A DNA stretch of 64,000 nt from Streptomyces sp. RerS4 (GTDB lineage: Bacteria; Actinomycetota; Actinomycetes; Streptomycetales; Streptomycetaceae), in NCBI RefSeq assembly GCF_023515955.1, contig NZ_CP097322.1:6124501-6188500 (forward strand), given 5' to 3'. The translations under genes and the position numbers were made by a program. Below are positions 1 to 7,596 of the stretch, piece after piece. The notes below the pieces were generated by a model. That model was not told where the DNA came from. It did no database searches and worked only from the letters and a program-made list of their open reading frames with translations. Each line of letters starts with the position of its first letter. Within the stretch, counting starts at the first letter, position 1.

Positions 1-1166
1 TCCAGCAGCTCGACGGTCACGAAGTCCGCGAACCGCGGCACGGCCACCTCCGACAGCTCCTCGGCGGTGCGCACCACGTCCAGGGTGGTGCCGATGCGCA
101 CGCCGGCGTCGTAGAGCAGCTGGAGCCGTTCGAGTGCCACCTCGGCCCGCCCGGAGAGCGCGGCCAGATCGGTGGTGTCGCGCAGGGTCGTGACGCTGCC
201 CGACGGCTTGCCGACGAAGGGCTCGGTGGGGCGTACGTTGACGGCGAGGAGCCGCTCGCCCGCGAGGTGCACCTCGTCGGTCGCGACGCGGCCCGAGACG
301 AGGAGCTCGGTCGTACGCGGATCCAGACCGAGGTCCGTCACGTGGCGCTGCTCGGCGTCGGGCGGCAGGTCCAGCAGGCGCTTGGCCTCGTCGTTGGCGA
401 GCACCAGCCGGTGGTCGCCGTCGACGATGAGCACGCCCTCGCGCACGGCGTGCAGGACGGCCTCGTGGTGCTCGTTCATCCGGGCCATCTCGGCCGCGCC
501 CAGGCCCCGGGTCTGGCGCCGCAGCCGGCGGCTGACCAGAGCGGCGCCGCCGGTGCCGAGCAGCAGGGCGCCGGCGGCCGCGCCGATCAGCAGCGGCAGC
601 TGGTTCTCGATGGTGTCCCCGACGTTCGCGACCTCGATCCCGGTGGAGACGAGCCCGACGACGGCGCCGCTCTCGTCCCGTACGGGGACCACGGCCCGCA
701 CGGCGTCACTCGGGGCGCCCTTGAAGGTCTCGGTGAAGGACTGTCCGGCCGCCGCGCGGGCCAGGTCGCCGGTGGCGCGCTCGCCGATCAGTTCGGGTCG
801 GGAATCGGTGTAGCGGATGCCGTCGGGGGTCATGACGGCGATGAAGTCCAGCCCGGAGGCCTTGCGGGCGCCCTCCGCCCGGGGCTGGAGGACGGCCGTC
901 GGATCGGGGGACTTCAGAGCGGCCGCCACTCCCGGCGCGTGGGCGAAGGCCTCGGCGGCGGCGAGCGAGCGGTTGCGGGCGTCCTTCAGGCCGTCGTAGC
1001 GCGCCTGGAACACCAGGGCCAACGCGGCGGCGGCGATGAGCACCAGCACGATCGCGGCCTGGAGCGCGAAGACCTGGCCCGCGACGCTGTCCGGGACCAA
1101 CGAGAGACGCGCGAGCAGGCCGGCGGGTCGCGCCTCACCGTGCCGCCGACCCGAACGTCCGCTCAT
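1..1166 (-). CDS. SpoIIE-family PP2C phosphatase with Cache and PAS sensor domains (N-terminal part, cut by window start)
   Basis: Membrane-anchored sensor of the Streptomyces SpoIIE phosphatase class; only the first ~388 residues are in the window. Visible order: a short cytoplasmic tail, membrane segment at about residues 33-53, an extracytoplasmic Cache-like region (about 54-185), a second membrane segment (about 190-211), then a PAS domain (about 230-330) and the beginning of what is normally a GAF domain. The SpoIIE catalytic domain, and possibly an ATPase domain, would lie beyond base 1, so the name rests on the resemblance of this N-terminus to that family; a histidine kinase is the main alternative. 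The ATG at 1166 overlaps the stop of the upstream regulator gene by 4 bases (ATGA), which implies translational coupling. Confidence 0.75.
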   Translation of the reverse strand, partial: MSGRSGRRHGEARPAGLLARLSLVPDSVAGQVFALQAAIVLVLIAAAALALVFQARYDGLKDARNRSLAAAEAFAHAPGVAAALKSPDPTAVLQPRAEGARKASGLDFIAVMTPDGIRYTDSRPELIGERATGDLARAAAGQSFTETFKGAPSDAVRAVVPVRDESGAVVGLVSTGIEVANVGDTIENQLPLLIGAAAGALLLGTGGAALVSRRLRRQTRGLGAAEMARMNEHHEAVLHAVREGVLIVDGDHRLVLANDEAKRLLDLPPDAEQRHVTDLGLDPRTTELLVSGRVATDEVHLAGERLLAVNVRPTEPFVGKPSGSVTTLRDTTDLAALSGRAEVALERLQLLYDAGVRIGTTLDVVRTAEELSEVAVPRFADFVTVELL

Positions 1167-2149
1167 GAGCCCTTTCTAACACTGTCACCGGTTAAGGGAG
1201 CGTTGGCCGCCGCCGTGCGGTACGCGCGCGGGCTCGTGCCGACGTGGGCGCCGAAGTGCTGACGGAAGGTGACCTCGCTGGCGAACCCGGCCCGCCGGGC
1301 CACCTCGGGAACGGGATGATCGGTGCGCTCCAGCAGTTTGCGGGCCTCGTCGAGCCGCCGGGCGATCAGCCATTTGTGCGGGGTGGTGCCGGTGGCCGCC
1401 GCGAAGTGCCGGGCGAAGGAGCGCGGCGACATGCCCGCCCAGCGGGCCAGCGTGGCCACGTCCAGCGGCTCGTGGAGCCGCCGCAGGGCCTGCTGTCGTA
1501 CGGCGGCCAGTGCCTCGGCGGTCCGGTCGGCGGTCGGGGTGGGCCGGTCCAGGTACTGGGCGTGGTCGCCGGTGCGGAAGGGGCCGGTGACCATCGAGCG
1601 GGCGATGGCGGCGGCGGCCTCGGCCCCGTGCGCCTCGCGGACCAGGTGCAGGCACAGGTCGATCCCGGAGGCCACCCCGGCGGAGGTCCACAGCCCGTCG
1701 TCCTCGACGAACAGCGGCGCCTCCTCGACCAGGACCCCGGGATGACGGGCGGCGAGCTGCGGGGCGAGCGACCAGTGGGTCACCGCCCGGCGCCCCTCCA
1801 GCAGCCCGGCCTCCGCCAGCACGAAGGCCCCGGCGCACAGGGCGGCCACCGGCACCCCGCGCGCGTGCGCCTCCCGCAGCGCGGCGAGGACGGGCTCGGC
1901 CGTCGGGTCGGTCGGCTCGGCCAGGGCCGGTACGACGATCAGGTCGGCCCGGCCCAGCCAGTCGAGACCCCGGTCCGGGGTGAGGCTCAGCCCGCCCGGC
2001 AGTGCGATCGGGCCCGGCTCCAGGGCGCAGCGGCGCAGCTCGAAGACGGGCACCCCGAGGTGGCCGCGGTCGGGACCCCAGACCTCGGTGATGACGGCGA
2101 GGTCGAAGGCCCGGATCCCGGGCTGGGCGACGATGGCGACACGGCGCAT
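1163..2149 (-). CDS. GlxA/FtrA-type transcriptional regulator: DJ-1/PfpI-like domain plus AraC HTH
   Basis: A 328-residue protein. Residues 1-190 form a class I glutamine amidotransferase-like (DJ-1/PfpI) domain with the nucleophile-elbow cysteine C105 (motif ALCAGAF). About residues 230-320 form an AraC-type double HTH containing LDVATLARWAGMSPRSFAR and a final TSPRAYR. Such regulators sense small metabolites through the N-terminal domain and bind DNA with the C-terminal one. An upstream ATG in frame at 2269 was rejected because its first 40 residues are low-complexity and the family starts at MRRVAIVAQPG. The gene is divergent from the isochorismatase-like gene (113 bp apart), its probable target by position, and overlaps the next gene by 4 bases. 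Confidence 0.85.
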   Translation of the reverse strand: MRRVAIVAQPGIRAFDLAVITEVWGPDRGHLGVPVFELRRCALEPGPIALPGGLSLTPDRGLDWLGRADLIVVPALAEPTDPTAEPVLAALREAHARGVPVAALCAGAFVLAEAGLLEGRRAVTHWSLAPQLAARHPGVLVEEAPLFVEDDGLWTSAGVASGIDLCLHLVREAHGAEAAAAIARSMVTGPFRTGDHAQYLDRPTPTADRTAEALAAVRQQALRRLHEPLDVATLARWAGMSPRSFARHFAAATGTTPHKWLIARRLDEARKLLERTDHPVPEVARRAGFASEVTFRQHFGAHVGTSPRAYRTAAANAPLTGDSVRKGS

Positions 2150-2262
2150 GCGGCCACTGTGCCAGAGACCGCGGCGATGGTTCTGCCAGGCCGGCAGGAT
2201 CCCATCGTTTTCGGTCCCCGCAGTCGCCGGCTCCGGGCCCGCGCGGGGCAAAGGATGGAGCC

Positions 2263-2877
2263 ATGACACGGACCGCGATCGAGATCGCCGACAACAGCGC
2301 CCTGCTCGTCATCGACGTCCAGAAGGGCTTCGACGACGCCTCCTTCTGGGGCCCCCGCGACAACCCGGACGCCGAGACCAACATCGCCGCCCTCATGGAC
2401 GCCTGGCGCGCGACCGGCCGCCCCGTCGTCCTCGTCCGGCACGCCTCCGTCCACCCCGGCTCGGTCCTCGCCGCGGACCACCCGGGACACGCCTTGAAGG
2501 ACCTGGTGGAGGAGCGCCGACGCGAGGACGACCTGCTGATCACCAAGACCGTCAACTCGGCCTTCTACGGCGCCCCGGACCTGGCCGCCTGGCTCACCGC
2601 CCGAGGGATCGGACAGCTGGTCCTCACCGGCATCCAGACCAACATGTGCGTCGAGACCACCGCCCGGATGGCGGGCAACCTCGGCTACGACGTCCTGGTC
2701 CCCCTCGACGCCACCCACACCTTCGACCTCACCGACGGCACGGGCCCCGGCGGCCTCGCCCTCACCGCCGCGCAGCTCGCCGCCGCGACCGCCGTCAACC
2801 TCCAGGGCGGCGGCTTCGCCCGCATCGTGACCACCGCTCAGCTGCTGTCGGCCGCCCGCGCCGGGGCCACGGCGTAG
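2263..2877 (+). CDS. Isochorismatase-family cysteine hydrolase
   Basis: A 204-residue cysteine hydrolase of the isochorismatase-like superfamily, which hydrolyses amides or vinyl ethers (nicotinamidase, ureidomalonase and isochorismatase relatives). The catalytic triad is visible as D18 (LLVIDVQKGF), K95 (LLITKTVN) and C129 (GIQTNMCVETTAR). The start ATG has GGAG a few bases upstream. It is transcribed away from the DJ-1/AraC regulator, a frequent pairing in actinomycetes in which the regulator controls the hydrolase. The physiological substrate cannot be read from the sequence. Confidence 0.88.
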   Translation: MTRTAIEIADNSALLVIDVQKGFDDASFWGPRDNPDAETNIAALMDAWRATGRPVVLVRHASVHPGSVLAADHPGHALKDLVEERRREDDLLITKTVNSAFYGAPDLAAWLTARGIGQLVLTGIQTNMCVETTARMAGNLGYDVLVPLDATHTFDLTDGTGPGGLALTAAQLAAATAVNLQGGGFARIVTTAQLLSAARAGATA

Positions 2878-2918
2878 TAGACCGGTCGCTCGGGGCCTGC
2901 CGGTGGGTGCGGCGACGG

Positions 2919-2969
2919 CGAAGGCCCGGCTCCCCGCGCAGTGCGTCGCGGGGGGACCGGGCCTTCGGC
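2919..2969. terminator. Bidirectional hairpin terminator between convergent genes
   Basis: Arms CGAAGGCCCGG and CCGGGCCTTCGG enclose a GC-rich inner region (CCCCGCG/CGCGGGG). It sits in the 111-bp gap between the converging isochorismatase-like and glycerate kinase genes, so it can serve both. There is no long T tract, as usual in Streptomyces. Confidence 0.7.
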
Positions 2970-2988
2970 CGTGCCTGCCGGATGCGCG

Positions 2989-4137
2989 TCAGAGCACGTC
3001 GGCGGCGATGTTCTCGGCGACCCGCTCCAGCAGGGGGCCGGCGTTCGGGATGGACTTGGCCGGGTCGGGCTCCAGGTCGGTCAGCGGGTAGGCACGGCGG
3101 ATGCCGGCGGCCTCCAGCGCCGCCTGGTCCAGCAGCAGTCGGCCGCAGACCGCCACGACCGGCTTGCCCGCCGCGCGCGCGGCGGCCGCGACACCCGCCG
3201 GGGCCTTGCCGTGCAGGGTCTGCTCGTCCAGCGAGCCCTCACCGGTGATGACCAGCGTGGCCCGCTCCAGCGCCGGGGCGAAGCCGAGCACCTCCAGCAT
3301 CAGTTCGATGCCGGGTCGGAAGCTCGCGCCGAGCAGCAGGGCCCCGTAGCCGATGCCGCCCGCGCCGCCGGCGCCCGGGGAGGCCGCCAGCTCGGCGGCC
3401 CGGCCGCCGATCGACCGCTCCAGCACCCGCGCGTAGTGCGCCAGGGCCGCGTCCAGCGTCGCCACGTCCTCGGGCGAGGCGCCCTTCTGCGGGCCGTACA
3501 CCGCCGCGCAGCCCTTCGGGCCGGTCAGCGGGTTGTCCACGTCGCTGGCCAGGACGAAGTCCACGTCCGCGAAGCGGGCGTCGATCCCGGACAGGTCCGC
3601 CGAGGCCAGGTCCGCCAGGGCGCCGCCACCCGGGCCGACCGGTTCGCCGTTCGCGTCCAGGAACACCGCGCCCAGCGCCGCCAGCATGCCCGCGCCGCCG
3701 TCGGTGGTGGCGCTGCCGCCCACCCCGAACACGATCGAGGTCGCGCCCGCGTCCAGCGCGGCCTTCAGCACCTCGCCGGAGCCGTACGTGGTCGCCGTCA
3801 GCGGGGCGAAGGTGCCCGCCGGCAGCAGCTGGAGCCCGGAGGCCTCCGCCATCTCCACCACGGCCGTGCCGTCGCGCAGCGCGAAAGCGGCCGTGACCTG
3901 CTCGCCGAGGGGTCCGGTGACCCGTACCTCCCGGCGTTCGAACCCGGCCGCCACGGCGGCCGCGACGGTCCCGTCGCCGCCGTCCGCGACGGGGAGGGTC
4001 TCGACCTCCACGCCCGGTACGGCCTTGCGAAGGCCCGCCGTCACCCGCTCCGCGACCTGAACGGCCGTGAGCGAGCCCTTGAATTTGTCCGCGGCGATGA
4101 GCACGCGCGCGGCCTCAGTTACTGCTCCGTCCGTCAC
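2989..4137 (-). CDS. glxK: Glycerate kinase
   Basis: A 382-residue member of the GckA/GarK/GlxK glycerate kinase family, which phosphorylates D-glycerate with ATP and links glyoxylate or sugar-acid breakdown to glycolysis. Recognisable blocks are the N-terminal VLIADDKFKGS-like IAADKFKGSLTA, PVADGGDGT near residue 52, and the Gly-rich FGVGGSATTDGGAGM and GAGGIGYGALL segments of the nucleotide site. The start is GTG, with AAGGGA about 9 bases upstream. An internal GTG 12 codons later is an alternative start. It stands alone, convergent with the isochorismatase-like gene and divergent from the BCCT transporter. Confidence 0.9.
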   Translation of the reverse strand: MTDGAVTEAARVLIAADKFKGSLTAVQVAERVTAGLRKAVPGVEVETLPVADGGDGTVAAAVAAGFERREVRVTGPLGEQVTAAFALRDGTAVVEMAEASGLQLLPAGTFAPLTATTYGSGEVLKAALDAGATSIVFGVGGSATTDGGAGMLAALGAVFLDANGEPVGPGGGALADLASADLSGIDARFADVDFVLASDVDNPLTGPKGCAAVYGPQKGASPEDVATLDAALAHYARVLERSIGGRAAELAASPGAGGAGGIGYGALLLGASFRPGIELMLEVLGFAPALERATLVITGEGSLDEQTLHGKAPAGVAAAARAAGKPVVAVCGRLLLDQAALEAAGIRRAYPLTDLEPDPAKSIPNAGPLLERVAENIAADVL

Positions 4138-4191
4138 CTTTGCTGATCCCTTGCTATCGAACAGTGCAGTCGCGCCACCATGAGCCTATCC

Positions 4192-4203
4192 GGAGGATCC
4201 TCC
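4192..4203. promoter_or_regulatory. 12-bp perfect palindrome in a divergent promoter region
   Basis: GGAGGATCCTCC lies in the 144-bp space between glycerate kinase and the BCCT transporter, about 80 bases from the transporter start. It could be an operator for either gene. The palindrome is directly visible; its function is inferred. Confidence 0.3.
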
Positions 4204-4269
4204 TATGCCCATGGGTGGCCTGGCTCACATCCGGCGTGCCATGCGGCTAAATACGGATATACGCCTGCA

Positions 4270-4275
4270 TAGTGT
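4270..4275 (+). promoter_or_regulatory. -10 element, probable leaderless promoter of the BCCT transporter
   Basis: TAGTGT fits TANNNT and ends 6 bases before the ATG at 4282. That places transcription start at or within a base or two of the start codon. No Shine-Dalgarno is present. Confidence 0.5.
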
Positions 4276-4281
4276 GGCCGC

Positions 4282-6000
4282 ATGAGCGCGGATTCGCTGG
4301 AACAGGGCCGTCCGGATACCCCGGGTGGGGGCTCCGAGGGTCCTGACGGCGGTGCGCCCGACTTCACCGTCGTCACCATCGGCGTGATCGCCGTGCTGGC
4401 CGTCGTGGCCTGGGCGGCTCTCGGCAAGAGTTCCTTCGACACCGCGTCGAGCAGCGCGCTCGGCTGGGTGCTGAACAACTTCGCCTGGCTGTTCGTGATC
4501 GCCGCCGACGTGTTCCTCGTGATGTGCGTCGCCCTCGCCATCAGCAGGTTCGGCCGGGTCCGGCTCGGCGCCGACGACTCCGAACCCGAGTTCACCAACC
4601 TCGCGTGGATCGCGATGATGTTCAGCGCCGGCATGGGCATCGGCCTGATGTTCTACGGGGTCGGCGAACCGCTCACCCACTACCTGAACCCGCCCCCCGC
4701 CAGCGGCGCCGCCCCCGGCACCGGCGCCGCCGCCCGCGCCGCCCTCGACTACTCCTTCTTCCACTGGACGCTGACCCCCTGGGCCATCTACGGCATCGCC
4801 GGCCTCGCCCTCGCCTACGCGACCTTCCGCAAGGGCCGCGGCAACCGCCTCAGCTCCGCCTTCGTCCCCCTGATGGGCGAGGCACGGGCGCGGGGGTGGC
4901 AGGGCCAGACCATCGACCTGCTCGCCGTCTTCGCCACCGTCTTCGGCACCGCCACCAGCCTCGGGCTGGGCGCCCTCCAGGTCGCCGAAGGTCTCGACAT
5001 CACCGCCGGAGTCACCTCCTCCACCCGCGTCCAGCTGGTCATCATCGCCGCCCTGTCCGCCGCGTTCGTCCTCTCCGCCTTCTCCGGGCTGCACAAGGGC
5101 GTCAAATGGCTCAGCACCGTCAACATCGTGCTCGCCGCCGCCCTGATGCTCTTCGTCTTCCTCCTCGGACCGACCGTCTTCGTCCTCGACGTCATCCCGG
5201 CGAGCGTCGGCAGCTACCTCCACGAGCTGCTGCCCATGGCCACGCGCACCGGAGCCTTCACCGACAGCGTCTGGCTCGGCACGTGGACGATCTTCTACTG
5301 GGCGTGGTGGCTCTCCTGGGCGCCGTTCGTCGGCACCTTCATCGCCCGCATCTCGCGCGGTCGCACCATCCGCGAGTTCCTCATCGGCGTCCTCCTCGTC
5401 CCCAGCGGCGCCACCGTCGTCTGGTTCTGCGTCATGGGCGGCACCGCCATCCGCATCGACGCCACCGGCGCCGCCGACCTCGCCGCCAAGGTCAAGGAAG
5501 GGGCGGAGGCCTCGCTCTTCGCCATGCTCGACGCCCTGCCGCTCGGCACCGTCACCTCCTGGGTGGCGATGCTCCTGGTGATGACCTACTTCGTCACCAG
5601 CGCCGACTCCGCCTCCCTCGTCATGGGCTCCCTCACCAGCCGCGGTTCCCTCCACCCGCCGACCTGGCTCGTCGTCACCTGGGGCGTGCTGATGGCCGCC
5701 GTGGCCGCCGTCCTGCTCGTCGCGGGCGGCCTCAAATCCCTCCAGACCGCCACGATCCTCGTCGCGCTGCCCTTCGTCATCGTCATGCTCCTGCTGTGCT
5801 GGGCCCTGGTGAAGGAACTGCGCACCGACCCCGGCGCCGGCCCCACCCGCCACCACGCCCTGCACGGCCTGCGGGACGCCGTGAAGGCCATGGTCGGCGA
5901 CGCCATCACCGAACAGGGACCTGCCCGCCACCCGCGCCTGCGCCGCCTCGCGGAGTCCCGGGGGCGCGAGCGCGAGGACGGCGGCCACCCACAGGAGTGA
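4282..6000 (+). CDS. BCCT-family betaine/carnitine/choline transporter
   Basis: A 572-residue inner-membrane protein with about 12 membrane segments, imports quaternary ammonium osmolytes with sodium (or exchanges them). The BCCT glycine stretch GMGIGLM is at about 117-123, followed by FYGVGEPLTHY. The family signature region with the conserved tryptophans (YWAWWLSWAPFVGTFIAR) lies near residue 340. The hydrophilic N-terminal tail (about 28 residues, acidic and Gly-rich) and basic C-terminal tail resemble the osmosensing ends of BetP-like members, though regulation is not provable here. The gene starts at a leaderless-type promoter and is followed after 50 bp by a Nudix gene with its own promoter. 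Confidence 0.92.
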   Translation: MSADSLEQGRPDTPGGGSEGPDGGAPDFTVVTIGVIAVLAVVAWAALGKSSFDTASSSALGWVLNNFAWLFVIAADVFLVMCVALAISRFGRVRLGADDSEPEFTNLAWIAMMFSAGMGIGLMFYGVGEPLTHYLNPPPASGAAPGTGAAARAALDYSFFHWTLTPWAIYGIAGLALAYATFRKGRGNRLSSAFVPLMGEARARGWQGQTIDLLAVFATVFGTATSLGLGALQVAEGLDITAGVTSSTRVQLVIIAALSAAFVLSAFSGLHKGVKWLSTVNIVLAAALMLFVFLLGPTVFVLDVIPASVGSYLHELLPMATRTGAFTDSVWLGTWTIFYWAWWLSWAPFVGTFIARISRGRTIREFLIGVLLVPSGATVVWFCVMGGTAIRIDATGAADLAAKVKEGAEASLFAMLDALPLGTVTSWVAMLLVMTYFVTSADSASLVMGSLTSRGSLHPPTWLVVTWGVLMAAVAAVLLVAGGLKSLQTATILVALPFVIVMLLLCWALVKELRTDPGAGPTRHHALHGLRDAVKAMVGDAITEQGPARHPRLRRLAESRGREREDGGHPQE

Positions 6001-6038
6001 TCACGGGGCCGCCCGCCGTGGCGCCCCGGGCGGCCGGT

Positions 6039-6044
6039 TAGGGT
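6039..6044 (+). promoter_or_regulatory. -10 element TAGGGT, leaderless promoter of the Nudix gene
   Basis: TAGGGT lies exactly 6 bases before the GTG start at 6051, an arrangement identical to that before the gene at 20726. No ribosome binding site is possible in between. Confidence 0.55.
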
Positions 6045-6050
6045 GGCGCC

Positions 6051-6548
6051 GTGACCACCACCGATGACTACGCCGCCTACATCGCGAGCCTGCCCCGGGT
6101 GCTGGCCGGCGCGGCCGCCCTCTTCCGTGACGCCGAGGGCCGCGTCCTGCTCGTCGAGCCCAACTACCGCGAGGGTTGGGCCCTGCCGGGCGGCACCATC
6201 GAATCCGACCAGGGGGAATCCCCCCGGGAAGCCGCCCGCCGCGAGAGCGCCGAGGAGATCGGCCTCGACGTCCCGCTCGGCCGGCTCCTCGCCGTCGACT
6301 GGAGCGTGGGCCCCGACCGCCCCCCGCTCGCCGCCTACCTCTACGACGGCGGTGTCCTCGACGCCGCCCAGTTGGCCTCGATCACCCTCCAGGAGGAGGA
6401 ACTGCTCTCCTGGAAGCTCGTCGAACCCGACGAACTCACCACCCATCTCCTCGGATCGCTGGGCCTGCGCGCCCAAGAGGCCTACCGCGCCCTCCAGTCG
6501 GGCGAGGGCCCCGTGGAGCTGGAGAACGGCCGCCGCCCCATCGCGTAG
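6051..6548 (+). CDS. Nudix hydrolase
   Basis: A 165-residue Nudix protein that hydrolyses a nucleoside diphosphate linked to another moiety; the substrate is unknown. The Nudix box runs from G47-G48 through E51, G55-E56 to R64-E65 and E68-E69-x-G71. Three residues rather than one separate E51 from G55, a two-residue insertion relative to the usual box; the metal-binding glutamates are kept. The start is GTG with no Shine-Dalgarno but a -10 box 6 bases upstream, which fits a leaderless transcript. An ATG or GTG further in would remove the N-terminal beta strand. Confidence 0.87.
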   Translation: MTTTDDYAAYIASLPRVLAGAAALFRDAEGRVLLVEPNYREGWALPGGTIESDQGESPREAARRESAEEIGLDVPLGRLLAVDWSVGPDRPPLAAYLYDGGVLDAAQLASITLQEEELLSWKLVEPDELTTHLLGSLGLRAQEAYRALQSGEGPVELENGRRPIA

Positions 6549-6634
6549 CCCCGGCGCCGGCGCCGCCCACCCCACCGGGCGGACCGGCCGCGGGAGTTGT
6601 CCACCGCCAGACACGACCAGGGCAGAATCAACTG

Positions 6635-7063
6635 ATGATCACCATGTACGCCTGGCCCAGCACGGCCGACGGCACCGACGCCCTCCCCATGGTCCACTTC
6701 ACCACCGACGAACAATCCGCCGGCGAGGTCACCCCCGAAGGGGAGCCGGTCTGGATGTTCGACACCGCGATACGCGAGGGCGGCTGGGCCCCCTTCGAGG
6801 ACTTCGAGGGCTGGTCCGCGCCCGCCGAGGGCTGGCAGGCCTTCTACCGCCGCGAGGACGACCTCCTCGCCGTCACCGGCCCCGGCGCCTGCGAGGGCTG
6901 GTACCAGGGCCGGCTCGGCGCCGACGACGACTGGGTGACGGCGGCCGCCACCCAGCAGAGCGTGGTCCTCCTCGCCGCCCCCGTCCAGCACCCGTCCCTC
7001 TACGCCTACGCGGTCGAGGCCGGCGCCGGATTCGCCCTCCTGGTCCCCCTCGCCGTCATCTGA
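6635..7063 (+). CDS. Hypothetical acidic protein
   Basis: A 142-residue protein not recognised by family. It is strongly acidic, rich in Trp (WMFDT, GGWAPFEDFEGW, GWYQGRL) and has a hydrophobic C-terminal stretch (FALLVPLAVI) too short to be a clear membrane anchor. Codon third positions are GC-rich like neighbouring genes and the protein is non-repetitive, so it is probably real. The ATG at 6635 is followed closely by another in-frame ATG at 6644. It lies 86 bp after the Nudix gene on the same strand and may be co-transcribed. Confidence 0.65.
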   Translation: MITMYAWPSTADGTDALPMVHFTTDEQSAGEVTPEGEPVWMFDTAIREGGWAPFEDFEGWSAPAEGWQAFYRREDDLLAVTGPGACEGWYQGRLGADDDWVTAAATQQSVVLLAAPVQHPSLYAYAVEAGAGFALLVPLAVI

Positions 7064-7083
7064 AGCCCTGTCGGGCCGGGCCG

Positions 7084-7596
7084 TCAGCGGCCCGCGCCCG
7101 CGCTCTCGAACTCCAGCAGCCGCACCTTGCGCTCGATGCCGCCGCCGTACCCCGTCATCGAGCCCGAGGCGCCGATCACCCGGTGGCAGGGCACGATGAT
7201 GCCGACCGGGTTCTTCCCGTTCGCCAGCCCCACCGCCCGCGAGGCGTTCGGCTTGCCCAGCTCCGCCGCGAGCCGCCCGTACGACCACGTCTGCCCGTAC
7301 GGGATCCGCCGCAGCTGCGCCCAGACGCCGCGCTGGAAGTCGGTGCCCTCCAGCCGCACCGGAACGGTGAACTCCGTCAACTCCCCGGCGAAGTACGCGG
7401 CCAGCTGCCGCACCACCTCCGGGAACGGCTCCTCGGCCGGCGCGACCCGCTCCCCGAAGGACTCCTCCGCCGGACGGTGCCGCTGACCGGTCATGTACAG
7501 GCCGCTCAGCACCCCGTCCGTGGCGACCAGGGTCAGCGGCCCGTACGGGCTCTCGACGACGGTGTGCTGCTTGCTGCTCAGGACGGCGCTGCTCAT
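7084..7596 (-). CDS. ogt: Methylated-DNA--protein-cysteine methyltransferase
   Basis: A 170-residue suicide DNA repair protein that transfers O6-alkyl groups from guanine to its own cysteine. The active site PCHRV is present (IIVPCHRVIGASGSMTGYGG), preceded by the helix-turn-helix segment IPYGQTWSYGRLA and the arginine finger region ASRAVGLANGKNP. The ATG overlaps the stop of the upstream Ada/AlkA gene by 4 bases (ATGA), so the two repair genes are co-expressed and translationally coupled. Confidence 0.93.
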   Translation of the reverse strand: MSSAVLSSKQHTVVESPYGPLTLVATDGVLSGLYMTGQRHRPAEESFGERVAPAEEPFPEVVRQLAAYFAGELTEFTVPVRLEGTDFQRGVWAQLRRIPYGQTWSYGRLAAELGKPNASRAVGLANGKNPVGIIVPCHRVIGASGSMTGYGGGIERKVRLLEFESAGAGR

